From Paramecium sonneborni (Eukaryota > Ciliophora > Oligohymenophorea > Peniculida > Parameciidae), in assembly GCA_905182985.1 (NCBI GenBank), contig CAJJDN010000151.1:200141-264140 (forward strand): a stretch of DNA of 64,000 nucleotides, read 5' to 3'. Numbering within the stretch: position 1 is the stretch's first letter; every line of letters begins with the position of its first letter. The notes beneath the pieces are model-generated. The model did not search any database and had not been told where the DNA came from. It saw only the letters and a list, made by a program, of their open reading frames with translations. Below are positions 36,609 to 49,768 of the stretch, in pieces. The position numbers and the translations under genes were made by a program.

Positions 36609-37937
36609 TGAACGGGTTTTGTCAGAAAGTTTTTTAATATATTAAATTTAGTTTTAAGGAATTAATTGAAGAAATGGGTTCAATTCATTTTCTTCTTTAT
36701 CCATTTCTACAATTTCATCCAAAACACCAACTTTTAATAAATAGATGATTTATTTTAATACTTAAATTGGGGGATTTAATGATTAAAATAAATTTGATAC
36801 TTAGACAATTAAATAATCCAATATTTTTGATTGTAAAGGAAGTTTGGAATCTTCTCTCCATTGATGAATTAATGAGAGATACTGAGTTGAATATCTATTT
36901 TACTAATATTCTACTTAGTATTATTTCATATATTCATCATGGATAAAAGCATCAGGTGTCAATTTTTTTTTTATATATAAATTGGCTTTAATAGATGTAA
37001 AAGTCCATCTCAAGAATTTATTCCTGGATTAAAACGGTAATTCAAATCTGAATTGCTTTCTATTCCTACAGAATTTGCTTTAAAATTCTTTTGATGTCTT
37101 TTCTAAAAATTATTCGAACATTGGAAATTTCCCTTTAGGTATATGAACCAATATATCAAGTTCTGGCTTTAAAGTTCTAATAGATTTAGTAGTAAATGAT
37201 CCTACAGGACGAAAATAAAAATCATTTTGAGAAGACATCAAAGATATAAATTTATCAAAATGATTGTAAACATCATCCTCGACCATTAAGCTATTTAAAA
37301 ACTATTAAATTTTAAGCTGTTCTATAAATTAATTAATATTAGGTTATAAAAATTAGAGGTTACTTTTAATTTATTTTGGCTCTTCTTATTTTGTTTTTAC
37401 AACAATTTTAATTTTATTTGGTATAACTTCTTATTCACTATTAATTTCTTTTTTTTTTTATTAATCTTATTTTTCTATATATTCAAGTTATTTAAGAATA
37501 TTATAACACATATATTAAAAGCATTAGTTTTCTTTACTTTTTTAACCAAATCCTTTAAATTTTTTGTATCCATATTCTATTTTAAATTTAGAGTAACACA
37601 ATTCATTTTATTTTTCTACTTTACTAGAAAATTTCAATTAAATGTTTTTCTCTTTAGCATGTTACTCTAATTTTGCTTTATAATCTTCATCACTAGAAAG
37701 TTTTTTAATACCTGTTTTTTTAGCAAAACTATAATCTGAATTAAGTAAGATATCATAAGCTTTAGCTGCTGCGTCGTTTTTAGCATATTTCTTACAAGAT
37801 CCCTATCCCTTTGCTATTTTTAAAGAATTTATCTTAAAATAACAGGTAAAATTATTCTCATCTTTTTTATAATCCATGTCCATTGAATATTTCTGTTTAA
37901 ATTTATCTAAAATCTCTTTTATTTATTTGACTTTCAT
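36537..37937 (-). CDS. Double dsRNA-binding-domain protein with degenerate nucleotidyltransferase-like domain
   Basis: 466 residues without introns. Residues 1-67 form a double-stranded-RNA-binding domain ending in the typical GQGSCKKYAKNDAAAKAYDI helix. Residues about 105-150 look like a second, weaker one (GFGQKSKENQCFQYMCYNIL). From about 205 to 400 comes a nucleotidyltransferase-like region: VGSFTT at 245-250 and ELDILV at 259-264 fit the GS-x(n)-[DE]h[DE]h signature, followed by a helical region (LIHQWREDSKLPLQS). The first acidic residue is Glu and no third catalytic acid is evident, so it may bind RNA without catalysis, as DZF/NF90-type domains do. The domain order differs from NF90. 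Starts 58 bp after the stop of the next minus-strand gene. Confidence 0.68.
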
Positions 37938-37995
37938 TCTGCAATAAAGATTATTAATTTATATTAAAAAAAATAAAATATATAAAAAATTTACT

Positions 37996-40900
37996 TCAAA
38001 ACATCTATTCTTCTAATTATCTAAACTTTTACGTGATAATTTGGAATGGAGTAATAATAAAACCTTAGACTTGTTGATCTAGATAATAAACTTTGTATGT
38101 TTTCTAAAGTAATTTATAAGTAAAACAACATGATTCCACATTTAATTTGTTTAGTAAACACCTATCTACATATTGAAATAAGCTTTTAATAAATTTGTCA
38201 TACTAAAAATTAAATTTAAACGAGATACTCTATTGGATTTGATGAAGCATATCTTCATTTAAATTTTGTTTTGAATCCATTTTTCTTTTAATTCTAATAG
38301 AATATCTTCAAAGTTTTGATGATCCAATAGTTTCTCTTATTGATCTGGCTAAAAGATTTGTAATTCATCACTTACTACAGTAAATCTCTACTTTGACATT
38401 AATTTTTGATTGTCTTAATAATCAGCTTCAGAATAGAATAATTTTACACTAAATGAATAATTTACTTGTATTATGGTTTCATAAATAAAGTTCCATTATT
38501 AAAAATTAATGATACCTTTATTCTAAGTATCAATAGATTCAAATAAATATTTATATTTATATGAAGTTCTATTTTTAAATTTAGCAAAAATTGTTAGAAA
38601 ATGATCCATAATTAAATCAAATTCAGTAGGTGATGGATTATTTTATAAATAAGCTAAATCAGATAAATATAACTAATCTTTAATCATATCTATTTCATTT
38701 TCTGTATAATGATTTTGATTAAGCCATTCTTATAATGATTGCATAAAATTAAAAAATGTTAAACTAGGATATTCTTTACATATTTCGAGTATTTATAAAT
38801 ATGTATTTAAGTCTTAAACATCCAATTCAGCTTTTAAAAATCTTACAACTATTTTACAAGTAGAATGTCTATGTTCATAATATAAAAAACTTTTAATGAT
38901 TCTCTTGTATCGATTACAATCGCTAATTTATGATTATCCAAATCTAAAAGTAATATGTTCATATAGATGAACATGTAAAGGAGTATTTGTATTATTTGGT
39001 AATTACCTTTAGATTAATTCTGTATAATGTTATAGTAAAGTACCAATAGTATATAAACCATTCATATTGCTTTTTTTAAATTTCTTCAGTACTAATAATT
39101 TAGTAAATAAATAAATACTTTGCTTAAGAATTGATGTTGAATATTATGCAGATTTCAATGGACAAGTATTTATTCTTAACTTCTTTTCCAAGGTCAATTG
39201 AGGCTTTTAAGTTGAAAAATCAAATCTTAATAAGGAAAATGTATTTTCTTCCATTTCTTATTAATTTTCATCTTCTGATTCACTCTTATAAGATTCTTCA
39301 TCAATATCTCTTAATCCTTTAGGCATATCAACTTCAATTTCAAAAGACTTTTATGATTTTAATTATTTGCTATTTGTAGATATTTATTTCATTGAATTTA
39401 TTTACAATTAAGATTAAAAAGAAATTTAACTTGCTCTAATAGGAGATTGCTTTGAATATAATTATTAACTATCATCTCTCTATGGACTTACTGATATTCT
39501 AGAATCAACTATTGTTGTTTTCTTTCTCAATTCTTTGAATTCTACTCCATCCAATACTTTTAATAAATTTGCTTATTATTAAATTTAATTAATTATAAAT
39601 TATGGAGCATATCTAATTATTCTTATTAAAGATTATTAATAAAACTATGAAATCTTTTTATCCTCTTCATATTTATTTTAAAATTATTTTATAATTTACA
39701 TATTTTTATTAAAAATAGATTTAATTTCATCTAATTCTACTTAGAGTTCTTATTTTTCTATTGTTGAATCTATTACAGATGATTATTAATTTAAAACTAT
39801 CTTCCAAATTTATATATAATTTTACTATGCTAATTTATTAATATTTTTTAGGTATTCTTTAAATTTTAAGAAATCATTAGGAGCAATTTCATTTCTTACA
39901 TTAATTGTATCTAGAATTTAATTAATTTATTTTTCTTAACGATTCGTCTCATTAATAATCAATGTCAAATAATGTGGATCATTTGATAATAGTTCTTAAT
40001 ATGGAAAATAGAATTATTAAAATTAATCTATAATGTCATCTAAATCAAGATTAGCATTTCTTAAAATTATCTATTCATAAGGATTCCTTATTAATTTATC
40101 TCTTTTTATTTAATAAATATTGACTTATGTTTCTTAATCACTTGTATAAACTTTAACTTAAACTTCTTAATCTATTTATCTTTTCTACTTATGAGTTTAA
40201 GTAGAAACATTAACTAATTAATTTTCACATGTAGATGTATATTAATCTTATACTTTTATCAAATCAATAACTTAACATCCTTTTTCTTTAATTACTAAGT
40301 CTAAAGTATGTTCAAAATAAAAATCTTACACTTACAAATTCTTATATTAAATTTCCATTGTTTTCATATGATTTTCACATTGCTTTTTGAAATAATCATA
40401 TATTTTTTATTAACATTATTCTATATCCATAGAATTTGCAAATTAAGTTGATTTCAATTCAATAATTTCTAATAAATAATGATCTTTATCATAAATTAAT
40501 TCTCTTAATTATTTTTCTCTCCTAACATCCTTCTTTCTAAGATATTAATTCTCTTTATTCATTTACAAGTTTATTGATTACATTTAAATCAATTCTTCTT
40601 TTTGTTATTATATTTGATGAAGTTATTTTTACATAGCTTCTTAATACCATTCATGTAATTTATTAATTTTATCTAAACTTTGTTATTCAATCTAATTAGC
40701 TTTAACATTCAATCCTTCAACCACATATTAAACATTTATCAAAAAAGAATCCCAAATTTTCTTAAGACATTATCCAAATTCAAATCCCTTCTATTATAAT
40801 TGTCTCTATAACTCTAACATTGATCCACTAAATATTACTTCAATTTTATTGTAATAATCTTAAAATGATAAATTACCCTATGTTTATTATACTTACTATA

Positions 40901-41332
40901 TCATCAATTCTAACCATTATGCCAATTATACAATATCTCTTCTGATACTTTTGTTATGCAAATTAACATTTTAAGCATCATGATAATTAATAGTTTAAGT
41001 ACTTTTCTTATTTACACTGATGGTTCTTTCTTTCGATCTTAATCTTCTTGGAGTAGTCTGCTAATTAATAATATCGTCTATATTATTTCTACTTCTGGTT
41101 TTATCTCTAAAATATTGTTCAAATTCTACTTAAATAATAAATCCTTTATTTAAAAGGTTATTGTTTGTTGCTAAAGGTTTGTTAGATCATCCTTAATGTT
41201 TTAAAGCCTATTTTATTATAAGTATCGATTGTGTAATTACTGTGTAAATGGAAACAGTTTTTTAAGTTCGATGTCATTAAGAAAATGAGAACTGCTTGAT
41301 CTTGAAATATCTATATTCAAATTGCCTCTCAT
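37996..41332 (-). CDS. Large coiled-coil protein with TQT motifs and a C-terminal EF-hand-like loop
   Basis: About 1095 residues with introns at 41107-41129 and 38203-38228; 41208-41240 is a third possible intron (33 nt, no in-frame stop) whose removal would give 1084. The centre is coiled coil (KEELIQMQSINLQMNKENQY). Three TQT-like motifs (KSTQTINY, VSTQTHKQ, DQETQVNI) match the anchor of dynein light chain LC8 binding. Near residues 860-880 is an EF-hand-like loop, SIDTQNKGIINFQQW. The C-terminal part is mixed alpha/beta and not recognised. A cytoskeletal or axonemal role is inferred. The ATG at 39392 is internal: the upstream frame is continuous with it. Confidence 0.72.
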
Positions 41333-41374
41333 TTATAATTTATAATATTTACATATATATAATTAATTAATTAT

Positions 41375-44300
41375 TCAAAAGTTGATATCTTCAACATCAA
41401 TCTAATCATCTATATATGCATCTGATATATCTTTCGGATGATTTCTATTGACCTATTTCTTCTTGAATTCCCATTTAGATGATCCAACATTCAATTTCTC
41501 ATTTTTATCTAACTTCTATAAGTATACCTTCTCTAATTGTTACCTCTTTGTCTCCTTCTTTATTTAAAAATTCTTCGTAAAATCTACTTTAGCCTATCCT
41601 TTATAAAATTATTCATCATTATTCTCATCACCAAATTCAAAATCCAAAGGCTTTACTTTTGCCTATCTATAATGTTATTGAGTCTTACTATGAGTTGGTT
41701 CATGAATCTATAAATCCAATACCTATTCATCTTCAAACCTTTAATTTAATTAATTAAATTCTGAAGGAGATATCTAATTATCACCCCAATCTTAATCAGA
41801 CATTGTATGAATTGAATCATTTGAATCAAATATATTCTTTATTTCAGACTTCTTCTCAACTTTCATTCTTTTTATTTACTCACTCTTTGTTTTCTTTCCT
41901 TTACTCTCTACTCCTCTCCTATTAGGCTTTATTTATTATATTTATATCTAATCTTAAAATATTTACTAATCTTCTTCTTCTATTGCTCTACTATCCATCA
42001 AAATCTAAATCCTCTTCTAATCTTTTTAATCCTCTGTATCAAATTATGGTTATTAATCTACAATACCTATTTACAATTTAAAATCATCATTATCATCCTC
42101 CTAATTACTTTCACGTGAAGGTTCTTTTAAATTATTTTATTCCACTTTCGGTTTAAATTAATTAGAAGGAATAGAAGAATAATCATCAATATTTTGCTTT
42201 TGTATTTCATTAAAATCATCATTTTTTATATTATAAACTGTTTATGATTATGATTATGATTATAATTTAATATCATCCCATTATTATTATTATTATTCTG
42301 ATTAGTTTAAAAAAGATTTGGCTAATGGTTTTTCTTAAGATTACTTTTATTATATTAATTATCCTTATTAAATTTTATTTGTATCTTTACTTAACGATTC
42401 ACGACTCATAGATTTATGTGTAGAAAATGCTCTATTTTATTCATTATAAAATTAAGCTGATTTAGCAAGTTATTATGATTACACTTATGAATATTATAAT
42501 GTTATTTCTCTTCTTGATTATGATGATTTACGATTCGATTATAGGTTGTTATCTCCTAAATTATTATTAACTAATTATGATTAACTTTTTTTCAAAGCAC
42601 TTTCAGCTTTCTCAATCTGTAAATTAATTTATTAAGAATTATTTTCATTATCATCATTTTCAAATGTAGGAATGATATTAAATTAATCTTAGAGTTTTTA
42701 TAATGATAAAGGTTTTTATAATTTTGAAGGACTCTTGTTCTTCTCTTCATCAAATATTGATAATTAACTATTTTCATGAGGTTCTTCTGAATCCTAGATT
42801 TAACTAATGTCTTTTAAGGGACTTTAACTTTAATCATTAAAATAATTCTAACCATGTTAACTCGTTTAAGATTTGATAGAACTGAAATTGTCAGATCCTG
42901 GAGATGCATAAGGTGGTTCATTATCAGGATTCTCTTAATGATTATTTTATATATTCTTAAAATAGACAGTATGTTTAAGATTAGAAGGAACTAATTATTT
43001 TTAAGGAAATTATTAAGATCTTTAACTTTCTTATTTAAATACAGGATTAGAATTCTTATCACTCAAAATAATACTGATTCCATTTAAATTACATGATTGT
43101 TCATGAGATTATTCATGAGATTTTTATTTAGTTATATCATTTTCTTAATTCACAGCTTAAGCATCTATATCTGAGACATCAAACTTCTATTCAACTTATA
43201 ATTTTTGATCGAAGGGATGTTAAAAGAATCCAGAGATTTCTTATTTCTCAATATTTTATTTAGATTCATTCAAATAATAATTTGAAATGAATTCATCAAA
43301 GAATTATTCTCCTTTCTAAGTTTCCCAAATTAACAATAAAATATTCGTAAAAGTAACAATAAGTGAATCAATAGCACTAATAAAAGTTTAAGTATTAAGT
43401 GAAGATTCATTATATGCAATCAGAGCACAACTAACAATAATTGGTATATTAACAAATGTAATGTATACTCCATTTAAGCAATTAAAATAGAAAAAGGCTT
43501 TAGTGTCTACCAATTTAGCTTTGAAAAAGGAAAAACCAAAATATCTACTCATAATAAGTTTATATATAGGATATGCTATGAGAATAGATAGGGAAATCAA
43601 AATATAATTAGTAACTTTATTTTTTAATGAGGAAGCTTACCATTAAATGAAATCCTTATCATTCCATATATTTTAATAAACCAAAATAAAGTGAGCAATA
43701 TTAAAAAGGAGATTAAGTGTCAATCCACCAATAAGGATCCAAAAGTAATACATTTGAAAGAATTCATAATAATTATGCAATAAGAACATAACAGTCAACC
43801 ATGATGACCATATAAGTGGAGCATTCAATCCTAAGATTGCTCCTGGGATATAAGTTTCACTTTTGTATTATTTTGATACTAATACTGAAATTGTGAAAAA
43901 AGTAAATAACATAACATGTGGAACTGGAATATATCGATTAGGTTCTAAGTTGATTCTAATTTTTTCAGGTATTAATTCACAAAGTAATCCATTAGGTTAA
44001 TAATTATTAGGACATTCTTCTCTACAAGCACCTTAAATCAAATAATGAGTTTTTGATGATTAATTACACTGAGTACAATTTGTTAATGAAGTACATTATG
44101 TACAAGTAGTTGGACACTATGTACATTTTCCACTTGTAAGATCTGAGAAATATGTGTCTGAACATTTAGAAACACAAATAGTTCCATCTAAAAATAATGG
44201 TGTATCTCCTTATACTTAACATGAAGTACAAGTCTATGAAGTATCTTTGCAAGTTAAACAATTTTATGAACATTAAAGACATTCTTGATTTATAGAGTAA

Positions 44301-47300
44301 TAATTTGATTAACATTATTATAGACAACTGAAATCAGAAAAAAAGTATGTTTTAATACAAGAGGTACACATTTATTTTTAATCTTTTAATTCACAAGTCT
44401 AACAATTCTAATTACATTTTAAACAAGATGTTTATGTAGCATCTACATAATACTATTCTCCACATGTTAAAACACATGATTATAATTTTAATAAGAATCC
44501 ATCTTAACATTTAACACATGTTTATTCATTTGAACATTAACTACATCCTGCAATACAAGGTTTACATTTCATAGTTTCTTCATTTACAAAGAAACCAGAT
44601 GGACAATCAGCTCTACATGTTCCTGATAAAGAATATTAACCTGGTTAACATTAAGTACATTAATCATTTTATATACAACTTATACATGTAGCTGGACAAA
44701 CTTCACATATCAATACCTTATTTTAATTGTAAGTTTAATAATATCCTTATAAACATCCCTCTTTATAACATTTATAATTATATAAAGGTATATTCGCTTA
44801 ACATTTAGAACAATATGATGAATTCATTGAACATAAAATACATTCACTATCACACTTTTCACATTTATCAATTGTTGTTAATGGTAAATAATAAGTATCT
44901 CCACAACTATCAACACAAATACTATCTTAATACTTAAAATTAGAAAAGCATTTATTACAAATTAGAATATTATTTATTGGTTAACAAATTTAACAATTTT
45001 TTGGACATTATTAACATAAAAGTTCTTGTTCATTTTAATAATATCCAGATCCACAATTATCTACACAAGCAGTTGATTTCATATATATAAATTTTGATAT
45101 TTCAGATGTATAACAAGTTTAACATTAAACATTGTCAGAAGCTATAATTGAACAAGTTCTACAATTATTCAATTAAGGACAAAATATATTAAATTAAAAT
45201 GCCCCATTAAGTGAACTATCAACTAGATAAACTTAATTGTCTATTTTTCTATAAGTCTTAATTGTAAATGTTCTTGGTTATTACTCATTTTGAGGAGTTG
45301 GAATTTCATTTACGATTACATTATATTTTAATTGATTAGAATCAAAGGGTCCAGTTAAAACTAAGATATTATTAGATTAGACACTGCAATGTAATTTATT
45401 ATTGGATGTATCTTTACATGAAAAACCTGAAGAAGGTAGGTTAAATGGAAATAATATATTAATCTGATAATTACTTTCACTTAATGGATTCTGTAAAGCA
45501 AAATTAAATTAATAGATTGCACTTGTTGCTCCATAATATTGTTTATCAACTATCAAATCTGTTTATGTAATATCCCCAAATTATATATTGCTAATATATG
45601 GTCCTAATTGATAGCTCATTAATCCATTCGTAGATTTAGTTGAAAATTCAAAATCTTGACTTTTTGTCATTGTATCTTTGCATTTGATAGTAGAAACAGT
45701 TAACTTCAAAGTTGTTGGTTATAATACTTAATCAGTACTTTCAAGTAATATATCTAATTAATTAGAGGATATTTTAGTGCAAGTTTTGATGATAGCTCCT
45801 TCTAGTTTACATTATGGATTATTATTAATAGTTAAATCGCCAACTTTAACTGTCATTTAAATAGGATAGAATTAAGGAGTTTTGGTTTTGATTGTAAAAT
45901 AAAAAGTATTGGATTATCCATTTTTAAAAGGTTCCTTTGATTCTATAATTATTAATCCATCAAATGATGATCTTGTATTAACTGAATATCCTTAAACATT
46001 TGATATAACATCTATAATATTATTAAATTAATCATAAGTAGAAAATTTAAAATTATTAGTTAAACTTGTATCAAATGGATTTCTTATAGGAATAGAGATA
46101 GAACTGATAGTAAATAATTTGGAAGCTTAAATTAAAGATGAAAATTTAAATTCTAATACTTAATCAGAAATGGTTTAAATTTAACAACCATATCCATCTG
46201 TATTACATGTTTATGTATTTTGGTTAATAAATTTGATTTGTTAAGGTATTTCCATTTTTAAGATTCCTAAAGCTGGTATACTATTTTTGGGTGTAATTTT
46301 AAGTATAAAAAAAGAATGATCTCCAACAACATCAAAATTTGATCCAAATCTTTCATATTAAATGTTCAAGTTTCCTGGTGTAAATGAAGGTGATTTATAT
46401 TAAAAGTTAGTAATTCTATCAACAGAGAAATTATTTTACATAGTTTGTATGTATGATATTGTAATAGTAGAAATAGTAGATACAGGATTCAAAACATTTA
46501 GAATAGCTATATTATGAGTACCAACAGTAGTTAAACAACCACCAATATCAATATATTCTGAAGCAATAACTGGAATAGATACTTAATTATCACAATAACA
46601 AATTAAAGTAGAAGATAATAATGTATTCGTTAATGCTATTCTTACAAATCCTGCTGAATTTAATGCATTCTTTATTATTATACTAAATGTATATTTTGTA
46701 TAAATGTTTATTTCTGTTGAATCAATTGTTAGACTAGCGGATAATTGATCATTTAAGACTGATATAGTAGGAAATAGAATCTAATATTACAATATATCAT
46801 TAGAATCCTTAAAATCAATTTATGATTAAATAGGTTAAGTATTTCCCATTACTTTTAATGATTCCATATATAACTTTATAGGAACATCTTTAATTGCAAT
46901 AGATTAAGGCATTTATGCTTTAATTAAACTTGGTGTACTTACACTAAGTGATTCCAATAAACCAATTGATGTTGCTGATACATAACCTTTTACAGTTTAT
47001 GATGTAACAAATTCTCCATTGCTTAAAATTGAAACCTCAATCCTTGGATTTGAATTAAAAGATATTGGTAATACTATGTTTTCCCATATCATTTATAATT
47101 TATCAGTATTTGGATACAAACCTGTTGTTGAATTTGATGAAAATACAACAGAACCACCGTATGGTTAAAAGTTCCTTATTTGAATATTATCACAAGATTA
47201 TGAAGCAAATTATATATTAAAATTTCCTATTGGTTTATTTGTATGTGGTCCTCTCACATTTATACATCTAATTATTAAATTGCCTGCTGTCAAAGAACAT

Positions 47301-47628
47301 GTGAATTTTTAATTTTCTTATATACATCCTATATTTAATGAAGTCTTTTATAAATCTTAATCATACTTACTTCCCTACAACTACTAGTTCCCATTATTAA
47401 AGGTGATATTGATGGTGATCCATTCCAAAAATTAGGAAATATTATATCCACATTACCACCGCTTTATAATGTAAATTCAAATTAAACAGATCCATCTGTT
47501 TTATATGCATAACTATTTAACGCTGTTCCCTTTATTGATGAACAATCCAATGCTATTATTATTTACATATCTATTTTACTTGCCAACGCAACATTCAAAA
47601 TTTGAATTACGAATATTGAAATATACAT
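41375..47628 (-). CDS. Giant cysteine-rich multi-pass membrane protein with long Q/S-rich cytoplasmic tail
   Basis: About 2075 residues, one intron (47345-47370). A signal-like start (MYISIFVIQILNVALAS) precedes some 800 residues of beta-rich extracellular sequence. Residues about 816-1204 hold furin/growth-factor-receptor-like CxxC repeats (CPTTCTQCTSLTNCTQC). Several hydrophobic, probably membrane-spanning segments lie at about 1215-1430. A tail of about 640 residues is rich in Q, S, N and E, with SQSQSQ runs and an acidic end (ISDAYIDDQIDVEDINF). The whole is one code-6 frame. Ciliates carry many such receptor-like proteins of unknown ligand. The tail could be a separate cytosolic scaffold. 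Stops 43 bp upstream of the start of the next minus-strand gene. Confidence 0.8.
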
Positions 47629-47697
47629 TATTTTATTATTTTATTAATATTTTAACAACATCTTTTACAATCCTTTCTTAAACTTATTTTCTTATCA

Positions 47698-47937
47698 TCA
47701 TTATATTTATTATTTAGAATCAATTTTATAAATCATCTAAGTTTTCTTCACAATTTAAACCTTAATTAAAAGAACAGAAATTTCATTTCTTTATTATCCT
47801 ATTCTCAAAGTAAATTTATAATCAGCAATTAAATTCTTCTGTCTCTTTAATAAGTTATTTTGTCCATTTTTATGTAGTATTTATTGCTCATTTCTCAAAA
47901 CTCTCATTCTAAAGAAAACTTCTTTTTAATATTCCAT
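47698..47937 (-). CDS. Small basic protein, unrecognised
   Basis: 79 residues from ATG at 47937: a helical, basic peptide (MRVLRNEQQILHKNGQNNLL, KRQKNLIADYKFTLRIGQQ). Near the 3' end a 24-nt intron-like stretch begins GT and ends AG without an in-frame TGA, so spliced and unspliced forms both stay open (71 or 79 residues). No family recognised. It lies 69 bp upstream of the giant membrane protein on the same strand. Confidence 0.42.
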
Positions 47938-48113
47938 TTTTTACTTATCAGTAATCTATGGCTATTTATTTAAGAAGCAATATTCAATAAATACTCATAA
48001 AGACTCATAAATACACATATATTATATTCTTTTTTTTGAATGTTGTTTTATTATGAAGCAAACAAATATACAAGATTGAAAAATATTATGAAATAAAAAT
48101 CATTTCTTTTTTC

Positions 48114-49604
48114 ATGGATAAGTGAGTACTGAAATCGATCCTTAGTTAAGATGTTTTTAGAGAGTCGAATTCACCTCAAGAGGACAATCAGTTGCTCGAA
48201 ATTAAAGATAAAGTGCTTAATTATCAAAAGTAACCTTTTTTAATCTTTTCTCAGATTTTTGATTAACAGGTGACAAAAGTGTCTAATGATGCAAATCACC
48301 TATGACACTTATTATCTAATTAAATGTTATTTTCTTAGACATCTTTTAATTTATTTAAAAAAAGAATGAGAGAAAATCAGTTTTAATTCGTTTAATAGCC
48401 TGATTGATATAATTTTTATAAAAAATCCATTATTGATACATTCTCATTCTATTTTATATGTATTAACATTTTATATATGCATTTTAGTTTTAATAAATTA
48501 ATTTTAGATGGGAAATTAATCAACATGAGAAATCAGGAAAAAAAATTGAATAATTTAAAGAAGATTCTGAAAAAAAAGAAATTGATTGGATAATTCATAA
48601 TTAAAATGAAGTTTTTGAATAAATGTTAATTTTTATAAAGACACTTCTCATTACAAAAAACTTCAATTACATTTTATTGATTCTAAGATAGAAGATATAA
48701 CTCCACTTAAAGATGCCATATAAGAAAGTGAAATCTTTGAAATACCTGAAATTCAAGCATCGTATGATCTTATTCATAGAATTTTAGAAATACAAAAATT
48801 TATAATGCAAACATTATACCATCTCGCATTACAACATTAATATGATTTCATTCAGATTTATCAAACACTTACATTACAGATGTATTAAATGTAATTCAAA
48901 TTTTAAATTAAAATATTAAATTTCAATCAATCCATCTAAATTTTAATCACACTCATATAAGATCAATCAAATTATTCGATGTTCATTTATTTACTTAACT
49001 CAAAATCTTAACATTATTTGCAGTGTATTTCATAATATATTGATTTTAGACACACATAACTATAAAGTATTGAACAATTCATACTCAATTAATCCAGATT
49101 ATATAATTTAGAAGAAATACATTTAGATTTCTCAGGAATACAAATATTCTATTCAGCACACTTGGTTTTGGAATTAGAAAATTAAATAAATTACTCTAAT
49201 TAACCATTAAATTAGATGATATAAAATAAGAAAATATTTTTGAGTTATTGTAAGGTATCATTATTTGTACTAATCTTTGTCGATTGACTCTTACTTTTAA
49301 CAGGACTAATCTAAATAATATAGATTAATTTGGTGATCATTTAAAACAACTTTAAAATATCGAATATCTTAATATTCAATTTTAAAATACAAAAGTAAAT
49401 CAAGCTGATAATTTATAATAAGAAAAGTCACGTCTATAATATATCGTATTTTTATATTTTATAAATTTCAGCAAAACTTCAATGTAGAGAATTATTGATT
49501 TGGTAGCAGAGAGCTATAGAAAAAATTAAATTCTTGAATCAATTCATATTCGAGACAAGAGACACGAAATACCATAATAATAAAAAAGATTTAATAAGAA
49601 TTGA
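48114..49604 (+). pseudogene. Decayed leucine-rich-repeat gene
   Basis: A plausible start (MDNQDVFRESNSPQEDNQ after a 24-nt intron at 48122-48145) runs into in-frame TGA codons at about 48292 and 48407, with coding-like sequence continuing in the same frame after each. Further on, leucine-rich-repeat-like peptides appear in shifting frames with no intron to join them: HLFTQLKILTLF, LRRs around TNLCRLTLTFNRTNL and QLQNIEYLNIQFQN, and a last frame ending IHIRDKRHEIP near 49600. Several stops and frame changes together suggest loss of function. Alternatives are an unusual set of introns, sequence errors, or a retained internal eliminated sequence. Confidence 0.55.
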
Positions 49605-49768
49605 AAAATTATTATATTTGAAAGAGTTTCATTTATGATGAATATAAAATTTATTATGAAGATGATTAATATAACTATTCATTTTAGATTCAGTTTTATT
49701 TAATTTAAAAATATATCTGTGTATTTTAAGTTGAATCTAAAAATATTGATCAAAATATTAATTTTTAC

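Noticed and set aside
38279..38285. Apparent frameshift at an A5 run (minus strand) in the large coiled-coil gene
   Set aside because: A standard 26-nt GTA..TAG intron at 38203-38228 explains the frame change without any sequence error.
39392..39392. ATG (minus strand) as the start of a separate EF-hand-like protein
   Set aside because: The upstream frame is open and coding-like for another 630 codons in the same phase, so this Met is internal.
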